A DNA stretch of 64,000 bases from Ostrinia nubilalis (lineage: Eukaryota; Arthropoda; Insecta; Lepidoptera; Crambidae): contig NC_087092.1 of the NCBI RefSeq assembly GCF_963855985.1, forward strand, positions 16,182,001-16,246,000, given 5' to 3'. The notes beneath the pieces were generated by a model, which saw only the letters and a list, made by a program, of their open reading frames with translations, made no database searches and was not told the origin of the DNA. Shown piece by piece: positions 55,378-64,000 of the stretch; position 1 is the stretch's first letter; the number at the start of each line of letters is the position of its first letter. The position numbers were made by a program, and so were the translations under genes.

Positions 55378-57864
55378 TAGACAAATCACTCCGGTTTGTG
55401 GCGCAAGCGACGAGCGGGGCTTGATGGAAATATGCCTATCTTGCTCTGTGTAACAATTAGAATAACGGATTCGGCTACCTGACGTGAATGGGAATTTGAA
55501 GGGCATTAGAACTTAGGGTAAGCATTTGGTTGACCTTATTTTGGAAGAATAGCCTTATTGTTGATATTAAAGGCACATTTTGGAATCTTGTAAAATATTT
55601 TGCAATCGTCCAAGCCTTATCACGAACTGTGGATTAAAAACGTTTTACTTGGAAATCTTTTTTATTCTGTTTGATTTTCAGACAATTCCTATTCAATGTT
55701 TGTTCTTATATCAAAAGTGAGTTCGTATTTCTCTTTGCTTTCACCATTATCATAACTCGACCATTATACAATTGCCGAAGGAAGCTGCGATAAATCTGGA
55801 CTCCCGCGGTAGTCCAACAAACAGTAATTTTCCATAATAATATGAATTAGCATCAGTTCTGCCATGTCTAGTTTCCAGGAAAACTGCTGGCAGATAAATC
55901 CCGTGTGTCACTGATGAGACTTAAACTAATTGCACTTTTTATTATGCCTGCTCTAACTGAGAGATCCGGATTATGCGAACTTCCCTATGTTACGGCCGAA
56001 TTACGTCAGAATAGTGCTGGAAATTATTGACATAGATTTATCGATAGTTGCTAATCGGGCACCATACTTTATCGCCGATTATCGAGATTATGTTACAGAT
56101 GGTTGGATAGATAACCTGTCATTGCACTTGAATGTAATATTATTTAATTACATGTCTTTATAAATCTCTACGACAAAGATGTTAGTGATAAATTGAACAC
56201 AGGGTGTCCATATCAATCTAGTAAATATTGAAGGAATCAAAAATGTGTCAATCTCGATATCGATTTCCTCGCATCACTTCATACGTCATAAGGATGGTAA
56301 TGTTTTTGTGGTTTACTATAGTTTTGTATGACAGCCATGCGTTACATGACTAGCCGTTACGGAGCTCGGAAAACTTGACGACTTTATGATACATACTCTT
56401 GATATATACTCGTAGTTATATACTTGCCTATATGGGCGTTGGTTACGTGAAACAGAGGAAATTGCGTAGAGCCTATTAATAGAAATATCCGTATTTCTTC
56501 TCGTAAAGATTAACAATCACTCAATAGGGGCTTAAACCGCACATGAGTGTTTTATGATTATAAGTTATACAAATGACTTGGGAGTAAAGATTATGTAATT
56601 TTAGAAACGAGCATTTTAATATTCTATAATGGCATATTTGAAGGGATGTGAATGAACAAAGACTTGCCTGGTTTAGCTATTTTTTAAAAAGGATCAACCC
56701 TCTACATGGTGATTAAATCCATCTCTATCTATCTCAGATACTATCACCACTAAAAGAGACAGATAGCCCATAAAATTAAATCGCTTCTCTAAGTAGACCG
56801 TCGGAATGTCTGTAACCAAGTAAATGCTTGAAATACCCAACGTACGGGAAGTTGTATCCAGCAAAAAATCGAGGCTAGTGCCGTATTTATTTCGTATCTA
56901 AACAACCCCGTTAACCTGACCCAGGGTTGTCAATCTGCGTGATCGCAATTAGCGGTGCGCACGCGCCGACATGTCGCGACAGGAACAACCTGCGACAGCC
57001 CTGACAGCGCGATAAAGTGGACGTGACGGGTCGGGAAGGTCAGGACTCAGGAGACAAACATGGCAATTTGTTAGTTTTGAGTTGCGATTTCAAAATGTTT
57101 TGAGATTATTTCTGTATGCGGTAGAATGCCTTTTATATTTATACTGGAGTTATGACATGTTTTGTTGAAGACAGTCGTTAGCGTGTTCCATTGTTTTAAC
57201 AAATCACCGAGCACATCGTTAATGAAGAAACATGTTTCACTCCTTTGAAAACTAACGCCGATATTGTCGGTAATTTCACACCGCTGCAATATTTCGCTAT
57301 CGATAATACAAATCTGTCTGACAAGTTGTTTGTGCTATAAAAACTTAAAGCAAATAAGATGCAGCGCCACCGTGGCACTTTTTCGCAGCCACTCAGGCAA
57401 TCGGCCGGGCAATTTAAACACGGCGTAGATTAGCATACCCGCCCATCAGGCCGCCGTCTTCCGCCTGCGTAGGATTGCATTGCGGTCGGTAGGGCTCGAT
57501 TGGTGCTAGAAAAAGGTTGTTTTTGTGTAACGGAGAGCGAGATGAGAGGATGAACCCTGTAATTCTTGGATGCTTCATTATATAGAGCCGTGTTTCTGAT
57601 AATGCTTGAAAATTGCGTGATATGGTTGGAAAAGTAAAATTGCTTCTCTTTACTGAAAAAACTCGTGGTCCAGTCTTAATAGTACTGTAAAAATGAAATT
57701 AACATGTTGAGGGAGTGGGACAGTATTGTCAACGATATCTGCTGGGCTATTATTAATAAAATCTTAAATAATGAATGGATAAGGTTACTTGTGTATAAAA
57801 GCAATATAAGTGTCTGTGGTGACAACTATAAGAAATGTTATGAAAAATACTTGTTCGTCTAGGA

Positions 57865-57946
57865 GTTAACCTCTTGCGGTTAAAGGCATCTTCCGCGTCA
57901 CAACCACTGGTTCGACGATTCAAGTTGTGGTCGCGAAGAGTTTAAC
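57865..57946 (+). other. Imperfect hairpin
   Basis: Left CTTCCGCGTCACAACCACT and right AGTTGTGGTCGCGAAGAG can pair over about 16 bp with small bulges around a 14-nt loop. Outer GTTAACCTCTT and GAGTTTAAC may extend it. It is precursor-like in size but not folded by program and without conservation data. Confidence 0.2.
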
Positions 57947-59324
57947 ATTTCTTTCTAGATTAGGGTTTAGAAAAGATAGACTCACGTTCCACAGCTTTCA
58001 TTCAGGAAGTCTGGGTATTGTTTACTGGTAGAAAGTTCAATGTGCTTTTCTTTTGTAGTTCCACATAACAGTATTTTCGTAAAATATACGTTTTCATGCT
58101 CAAATACTACTAATAAATTATCCAAAAAATAAAGTCACGGGTTTCGCACAATTTCTTTCAAATCGTCGCTTCGTCCGTTAAACGGGCTGTCCGGATCTTT
58201 ATTCTTGAATGCCTTTGGGACTATTTTTATTTAAATTCCTCTACACAGCTCTATTCATCCTCTAATGCACAAGTCCGCAACATTGTTTTATTCAAAAGCG
58301 CCACTGGAATGTGGACTAGTGATGGCGATCTATTGTCATTAAAAATCAGTAATATCGATAAAGCTGGCGTGGAATAAGCGTAGGAAGAGATCAAAGATCG
58401 AGATACATATTTTTTTATTTATTACGGACCAGGATGTCCGCATTTTCCAAGCTATATTCTTTTCACTCAAGTTAAGCTCTAAAATATGGAATTAGCTTTA
58501 ATATTAAAAACTTACAATGCTAGTCATAATAATTTCTGACTAAGTAATTGATCAAATGTGACAACAACACAAGATTACAAATTCTTCAGAAACTTGACTT
58601 GTGAATCGAATACACCGCTCCATATTTACGTATGAATGAATTACATGTTAATGAAGTCTCTGATAAGAAATATATATCTATGACGTTTTCATCGTTGCTG
58701 CTATCGTATAACGTGATAATCATTCCATCGATAAGATCTTCAAAGAACTATCGAGTGTGGGACAACACTGTCAGGCTGCGCTACCGGAATGCTCGGGTGT
58801 GTGCGTAAATCGCAATTGATTGAGGATCAGAGGAAGTGGCCAGTTTCTAACAGGCTGGATTTGTGGTGTCCATACGTGTTTCCTGCTCCATGGTGGAAGG
58901 GCCGAGAATTTAAACTTAATGATGGCTGAAGCTTGAACAGGTTTTGGCATTGGAAATAACTTTCTAGATCGATACTATCATGTGTCACATACGTGTTTTG
59001 TGCACAGATTGGTCCTTCGAGCCTGATCTCAGACAGATAAACTTCATCCGTCACTTACATAAAAAATGGTGAATATGTTAAAGTAGTAAACTAAGCATTG
59101 CGTGATTTAGGTACTAATTATTGTATTTATCTGAAACCTTGTGAAATGTTCCGGATTGCATAGAAAGAAATCACTTGTGTCGTCGTTTTTGTCAAAATTG
59201 TTTGAAAGATAACACTTACAATCCATATTTAAATTAAGATTTCAAAATTTAAACTAATGCCTTTTTCAAGTCCAGCTATTAGTAATAACAACTAAGACAT
59301 TAGTCAGATAAAGAATCTTATAAA

Positions 59325-59363
59325 TCATTTGTTTAATTTACTTCTGTTTCTTTGCAGGTAAGT
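59325..59363 (+). promoter_or_regulatory. Candidate recursive splice site (zero-length exon)
   Basis: A pyrimidine-rich tract (TTTAATTTACTTCTGTTTC) leads to TTTGCAG|GTAAGT, an acceptor AG ending at 59357 joined directly to a consensus donor at 59358-59363. This juxtaposition is the known ratchet-point signature for stepwise removal of very long insect introns. If used, it places this part of the window inside a long intron of a plus-strand gene. Chance occurrence of the CAGGTAAGT 9-mer is roughly 0.25 per strand here, and much less with the tract. Confidence 0.5.
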
Positions 59364-59641
59364 GGCGCCATGTCTAATTGAGGAGTTCCGAGTCTTATCT
59401 TTGTAATTGCATTGTAAGTATTTCGGGCAACGTTTGTTTTGTTACGAATAAGAACTTTAAAAGCAATAGTCTTATAATGTGCAGTTATCTTTATTTTTAT
59501 GATGAGTACAATTTTGGGGACTGCTTTTGCCTTTTAAGTCCCGTTTGAGTGAAATAATTGCTTAAGTGTCTTTTTGTAGACACGTGGATTTTTCTAGTAT
59601 GTAAAGTAGAAATACTCAATACTTATAATCGGTTATTGCAT

Positions 59642-59714
59642 TGTTCGTTTCAGCCAAATGACGTCCACTGCTGGACAAAAGCCTGGGGACCAAGGATTTT
59701 CATAACGACCGGTC
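59642..59714 (-). mobile_element. RTE-type LINE 3' end, 73 bp, 12-bp TSD
   Basis: The plus strand reads GTTCGTTTCAGCCAAATGAC, GTCCACTGCTGGACAAAAGC and on to ACGACCGGTC, the reverse of an RTE 3' terminus. CGGTTATTGCAT duplications at 59630-59641 and 59715-59726 flank it. It is the shortest of the series. Confidence 0.8.
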
Positions 59715-59726
59715 CGGTTATTGCAT

Positions 59727-60057
59727 ATGCACACATAATTATTTTAGTATTCCTAAGGTTAATTATAAGCAGTTTCTTTGTATAAATGTTTAGTTTAATT
59801 ATCTCACAAACTAAGAGGGAGAAATGTTATGTATAGCTATCTAGCTATAGATGCAAGTTAATTAATGATGTGTAGCTATTACATTTAGGACTTTCTTTTG
59901 TTGAACATTTTCTTCAGCCCATTGTAAAATGCTGAAGCTAAACCAAAAATAATGCTTCCTTATCTTAGTATAAGTTGAAATACTTTAGTAGGATGGCCGC
60001 GTAAACAGAGTCGCGCAATTATCGCGTTCCCGCCAAAGCGTTAAGCAACGCGCACGT
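59727..60057. other. AT-rich stretch
   Basis: Repeated TAGCTA words occur near 59832-59878. No gene. Confidence 0.3.
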
Positions 60058-60069
60058 TGCGCCAGCGCA
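60058..60069. other. TGCGCNNGCGCA palindrome, copy 10
   Basis: Exact match with spacer CA, in a locally CpG-rich patch (60010-60085) containing further CGCGCACG and CTGCGCC words. Confidence 0.5.
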
Positions 60070-60447
60070 GGTCCTGCGCCGAGATTCCCTATAGCTAGAG
60101 ATGTCCGATACATATCGATGTTTTAGAATATCGATGCACCGAGATTCACCATAGATGATACGGAACTGATTGCATCTTAGGAAAAATATAGGAAGAAAAC
60201 ATGTAGTTTAATGAAATGAGAATTTCAGTTTAGATTTAGATAGCTCAGGGTTGCCAGTTGCCAGCTGTGTTATTTCCTTCGTTAAGTATAAAATATGCCT
60301 GCTCATTAAACTTAGTACAAAATGGTTATTCGTGTCAATTGATGTTGGTTTAACATGGATTTTTAAGCTAATTAATATAGTCACATCTTAACAATCTGTA
60401 ACATTTATTAACATCAATTCACCACCATGAACCCAATACCTAAAATA

Positions 60448-60965
60448 CACTCGACATCAAATAAATCGCACCTCCCGCGACAAGCATTTTCAAACGTATG
60501 CTTCCCCACTTCCCTCCACTATTGGCACCATTTAAAAGCCTAGTTCTAACCTTCATTTCATTAAAGGAAAGGTTTTTACCCCAAAAATGTGTCTAGGGAA
60601 GGATCCAGAGTCACTTCTTCAAAAAATAGGTAGTTACGCTAAAGCCAACTTTTATGGCTATAGAACTGTTAAGTTGGGATTAATCGCTATCCATCTGTTG
60701 AAGAGGACACGTGAGATCATTATTTGGTTTTATAACCATAAAAATTGGTCTAATTGATCCCATAGGTGGGCCCAAAGTGTGGTATTTTTTCAAGTCACAT
60801 TTATGGTATATGTTAATCATTTATTAAGAAATTAAATGTGTTTTTCTTTAAGGATATTTATTGGGCTTTCAAATAACACCAATATTGTTGGGGCACCATG
60901 ATTGTGTCAGAAGAAAATCGTTAAAGTTCCCGTCGCGGAAGGTGCGGTTTATTTGATGTTGAGTA
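60448..60965. mobile_element. 518-bp TIR element with TA target duplication
   Basis: The left CACTCGACATCAAATAAATC (then GCACCTCCCGCGAC) and the reversed right end TACTCAACATCAAATAAACC (then GCACCTTCCGCGAC) agree at about 30 of 34 positions. TA flanks both sides (60446-60447, 60966-60967), as in Tc1/mariner insertions. The interior is non-coding, so it is a non-autonomous derivative. Exact family unknown. Confidence 0.75.
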
Positions 60966-60967
60966 TA

Positions 60968-61332
60968 TATTGGGATATGTATCGATATTTAGATAAATAA
61001 ATGTGTGCATCACTATTTGCATTTGGTATTTACACCAAAGCCACTAACATTTTATGTCGATGCACGTAATAAAATTGTAATAGGTTTCAATTTTGAATTT
61101 ACTTCAGCTATCTTTATGGTACTTACCAAGAATCCTTGTATAGTCTCCATGTTCGTTCATTTATCCTATCTGTATGTTGCAGATGGTTTAGATAAAATTA
61201 GCTAGTGATAATTTGAGACGTAAGAGGTTCCCCGGGTTCAAACTCCTAATGGGGCTTTCAAATAGGAAAAAAAAAACTCTTAGTAAGGAAATAGACCGTA
61301 GTACAGAAACAATGTTGGACCTCTATGGTAAC
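60968..61332. other. AT-rich stretch
   Basis: GGGTTCAAACTCC at 61236-61248 weakly resembles a B-box but no tRNA fold accompanies it. Confidence 0.3.
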
Positions 61333-61347
61333 TCATAGTCAATTCTT

Positions 61348-61570
61348 CTTCTTTTCCCATGGCCCTTGTTCCAATTATTTGGAGTCGGCTCTCCTTGTTC
61401 TTAGGCGCCAGGTGGCCAAGACAGTCTGTCCTGGGTTGTCGAAATTTTGGTCTGGGCACGCTCTAAGACCTGGTGGTCCACGGTGGCCAGTTGACGCCTT
61501 CTACCTTTCTTATTATTTGGCAGTGCTAGCTAAGGCTTTTTTACGACATGGTCTTCGGGGCATTTCATAT
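61348..61570 (-). mobile_element. 223-bp retroposon with 15-bp TSD
   Basis: Perfect TCATAGTCAATTCTT repeats (61333-61347, 61571-61585) bound the insert. On the minus strand it ends ...GGAACAAGGGCC, ATGGGAAAAGAAG, a purine-rich tail. The body includes ATTATTTGGAGTCGGCTCTC on the plus strand, a phrase I associate with lepidopteran LINE 3' regions. Family uncertain. Confidence 0.75.
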
Positions 61571-61747
61571 TCATAGTCAATTCTTACGAAATATTTTGAT
61601 TTTAAATAAAAAAAACATTTCTATATTGCCTCCCCTAAATGGAAAGATGATGGGGCGTCTCATTTTCAATTCATAGTCAATTCTTACGAAATATTTTGAT
61701 TTTAAATAAAAAACATTTCTATATTGCCTCCCCTAAATGCAAAGATG
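61571..61747 (+). repeat. 100-bp period tandem duplication
   Basis: A ~79-bp block (TCATAGTCAATTCTTACG...TGCCTCCCCTAAATG(G/C)AAAGATG) is repeated after a 21-bp linker. The copies differ by an A-run and a single base. The unit starts with the same 15 bp that serves as TSD of the adjacent retroposon. Confidence 0.85.
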
Positions 61748-61882
61748 GCGGAATCTTTTCTTATATTTTCTAGTTCCCCATAAAATTGAAACTTCCTTGA
61801 AGACTACTTATTTAGGCTTTTCAGTATTTTCTGAAGCCATACATTAGGAATCCTATAACCGTTTCTGGAGGCAGCTGACAAA

Positions 61883-61894
61883 TGCGCGGGCGCA
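61883..61894. other. TGCGCNNGCGCA palindrome, copy 11
   Basis: Exact match with spacer GG. Confidence 0.5.
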
Positions 61895-63840
61895 GAAAGG
61901 AAACGAGGTGTTTATGGGACTCCTCGTGGGGCTAATTGTCGCGGATGCAATAACTAAACGTCAATCGATGCCATATTTTATGGCGAATAGGCCTTGTCCA
62001 TGGGACCGATGATGTATTCCTAGAAATATTTTTTTAAATAAGGAGATAGAGATTATTAATCTTTATGGCTGACTGTGGTAGTAGAGAAAGATATTTAGAA
62101 TTATAAAATTAATAAATCATTTACTGAGAATAATACCAAAATGTTGGCTTCACATGACCCATTTAGACATTGTTTCTTGATGATTTCTTTAAAAATGGTA
62201 AAACTATTTGATTGATTGATATTTGAGTTCGGAATTTTAGGGAGTTGGCTATACTACTGTATAATGTAGTAATCTTTCGCCCACAATGATAACCATAATG
62301 TATATTCCAAATTAAGTAATTCTTTATCAAATATACATAATCATTGAAATTTCTATGCCTCCCACTACCGATTGATTTGTAAGCAAATAGATACCTACAC
62401 ATAGCGAGGGCTATCATTCGGGTTAACAATCAATACTATGTATAACCGTGCTACTAAAATTGCTGTTATAAATGAGTATAAATACAGCAGATTCATTCCT
62501 TCGTTGCTATGTGTTCACTATTTCTATCATAACACCACAGTACATGTAACAATCGCTATAGATTTACATTAAAATTTTCCCCACACATCTCTACTGTTTT
62601 AGCTACTACTCGTGTATGTCGCGAGAGATCATAATAAATAAATATAACGTGGTCTAAATGACGTCTTTAGTCGTTATACGTCAGCTACCTCACCAGACAC
62701 ATGAGTCGAAAGTGACTCACATAAAATGAAGAGTGAACCTACTGCACATTGTTATTTCATCTGTGACAATAATGAAAAACGTATTTACATGCAAATAAGG
62801 CACTAAATGCATCGAATAGAAATCGTTTGAAAATATACCGGCTATTTAGCAGAACCAATATAACTGTTAGAAACGACAAGGCTTACGCATTATGTGCTGC
62901 TTCGACGCCAAATTGGGTATAAGTTAATATCGTTCGCCATGTATGGTGAATTTCATGATTGGAGAGATCTATAATGGCAGATCGATTTAAGTTACGAGTA
63001 TTTTGCCTCGTTCCAATCTGTGTTATTTCCTTCGCGCTTGTTTTATCTATTATTTGATTTCCAAATAAGTTAGGGATAGATTTATCAAAAGAATGCGCCT
63101 ATTGGCGTGGGCAGTGATGTATGGGAGACATACAACGGGCTCCGTGTTAACAGCGTCCACTGACACCGAACAAAACATTCGATTGGCAAATTCAGAAACT
63201 GGATTGTGATCAAGGGAAAACAAATCCTATTGTGAAAGGGCGAAGGTGTCTGCTAGTGGCGCTTTGACAAGTGAACTACGGTCTACCTTAAAGCTCTGTT
63301 TCCCAAACTTTATAATGACGATATCCCCAAAGTGGAAAATAATTTAGGAAATACTTTTTGAAAACCTCGTTCAAATATCCAATCGTAGAATACTTATCTA
63401 TAACTTGATTTATTCAAGTTGTTTTTTGTAGTGAACTTTTTCATGAAATGGATATTCGTTATTTCGTTATGAATTTCATTTTGAAACTTTTCTCGCATTT
63501 TTTAAATAACAATCTTACCGTAGCCCTTCAAACCCCGCGAATCGAGACAGTAGAAATCAATTGTTACGCGGCCATAATGCGACCGCTTGGGGTTTTATTA
63601 GGTTACATTTTATGTTCGTAATGTTTCTGACTTTTCCCCATACTGCATTCCCTTATCTAACACCAAGTCTCACGCCCGTATTCAAATACGATACTTGCTT
63701 TAGTGAAGCAGCAAATCGAACGCACAGCGTTGAATAGACCTCTGTGATTGCTTCGTGTGTCACCCTATGCGTCCACGCGCACTGTGAGACCTCATAGTAT
63801 TGTTTGTGAATACGGGCGTCAATGTATAACATTACACTTT
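61895..63840. other. 1.9 kb AT-rich stretch
   Basis: No coding, RNA or bounded repeat recognised. Confidence 0.35.
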
Positions 63841-64000
63841 GACAAATTCTGGCCCCCGGTGCTCCCTCACCGTGTCGTCTGTCGCCGGGCTCGGCGCAGC
63901 ACGCGCTGCAGCTTTATGATTTTCGCGCATTCATATTTCGTGCGCGCGCGCACCTAACCTAACGGGCCGCTAGGGCTGCCTCGCCTCCAACAATTTATGG
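63841..64000. other. CpG-rich right edge
   Basis: CpG density rises sharply (GCCGGGCTCGGCGCAGCACG and further) up to the window end and includes palindrome copy 12. It could be the start of a promoter-type island, but the sequence is cut. Confidence 0.3.
63941..63952. other. TGCGCNNGCGCA palindrome, copy 12
   Basis: Exact match with spacer GC, extended to GTGCGCGCGCGCAC at 63940-63953, the same 14-mer as copy 1. Confidence 0.5.

Larger units (their letters stand above)
55111..59324. other. 4.2 kb stretch without clear genes
   Basis: It contains an exact palindrome (55366-55377), a one-mismatch one (TGCGCACGCGCC, 56956-56967), a CpG-richer patch at 57390-57510 and an imperfect hairpin at 57865-57946. 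No conserved frame is seen. Confidence 0.35.

Noticed and set aside
60067..60170. Possible short insertion flanked by CGAGATTCCCTATAG and CGAGATTCACCATAG
   Set aside because: The flanking repeats differ at two of 15 positions and the enclosed ~55 bp shows no terminal structure; evidence too weak.
61225..61265. tRNA-like GGGTTCAAACTCC motif
   Set aside because: No A-box, anticodon arm or acceptor pairing could be found around it.
1..64000. CRISPR arrays, operons, bacterial promoters or replication origins
   Set aside because: Composition, repeat families and lack of dense coding show animal nuclear DNA; the tandem arrays lack unique equal-length spacers.

Overview
The window looks like a piece of a lepidopteran (moth or butterfly) nuclear genome. 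It is AT-rich, has no operon-like coding, and carries repeat families typical of Lepidoptera: the AACCGACTTCAAAAAGGAGG element, RTE-type LINE 3' ends with (GAT)n or ACGAACGA-type tails, SINE-like repeats with CCCGCGGCTTCG heads and GACA/CTGT runs, and TTTGACAG-containing MITEs. I found no conserved host protein-coding exon. The stretch is best read as intergenic DNA or the inside of one or more very long introns. The only sizeable conserved protein is a LINE reverse transcriptase at 22.4-24.2 kb. Layout: 0-14 kb is mostly unique AT-rich DNA with a perfect 51-bp hairpin (1263-1313), a 90-bp retroposed scrap with 15-bp target-site duplications (TSDs), and a 208-bp hAT-type MITE. At 14.4-15.2 kb there is a CpG-rich, promoter-like stretch (E-box, GC-rich palindrome, TATA box, then ATG-free sequence ending in a splice donor, then a strong acceptor). 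At 22.0-26.2 kb there is a nested insertion: a decayed MULE-like element (8-bp TSD, SWIM zinc-finger remnant) contains an AACCGACTTCAAA inverted-repeat element that itself contains a 5'-truncated LINE, plus a separate 582-bp retroposon with a 13-bp TSD. From 26 to 48 kb there are many short elements: RTE 3' ends, several MITEs, a 198-bp hairpin MITE, and a 43-bp micro-element with a perfect 8-bp TSD. At 48.06-54.89 kb lies a 6.8-kb LTR retrotransposon derivative with apparently identical 363-bp LTRs, a 4-bp TSD, no gag-pol, several internal tandem arrays and a nested 1.9-kb hAT-like element. From 55 to 64 kb there is unique DNA, a zero-length-exon (recursive) splice signal at 59357/59358, a 518-bp TA-flanked inverted-repeat element and a 223-bp retroposon. 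The least expected signal is a 12-bp palindrome, TGCGCNNGCGCA. It occurs 12 times exactly and at least 7 more times with one mismatch, in dissimilar flanking sequence, outside the recognised transposons. It resembles the NRF-1/EWG recognition architecture and in three places lies within 30 bp of a CACGTG E-box. There is no gene network to describe: functional content, if any, is regulatory (promoter-like island, recursive splice site, GC-rich palindromes) set in transposon-derived DNA. All identities were read by eye; no search, alignment program or folding program was run.
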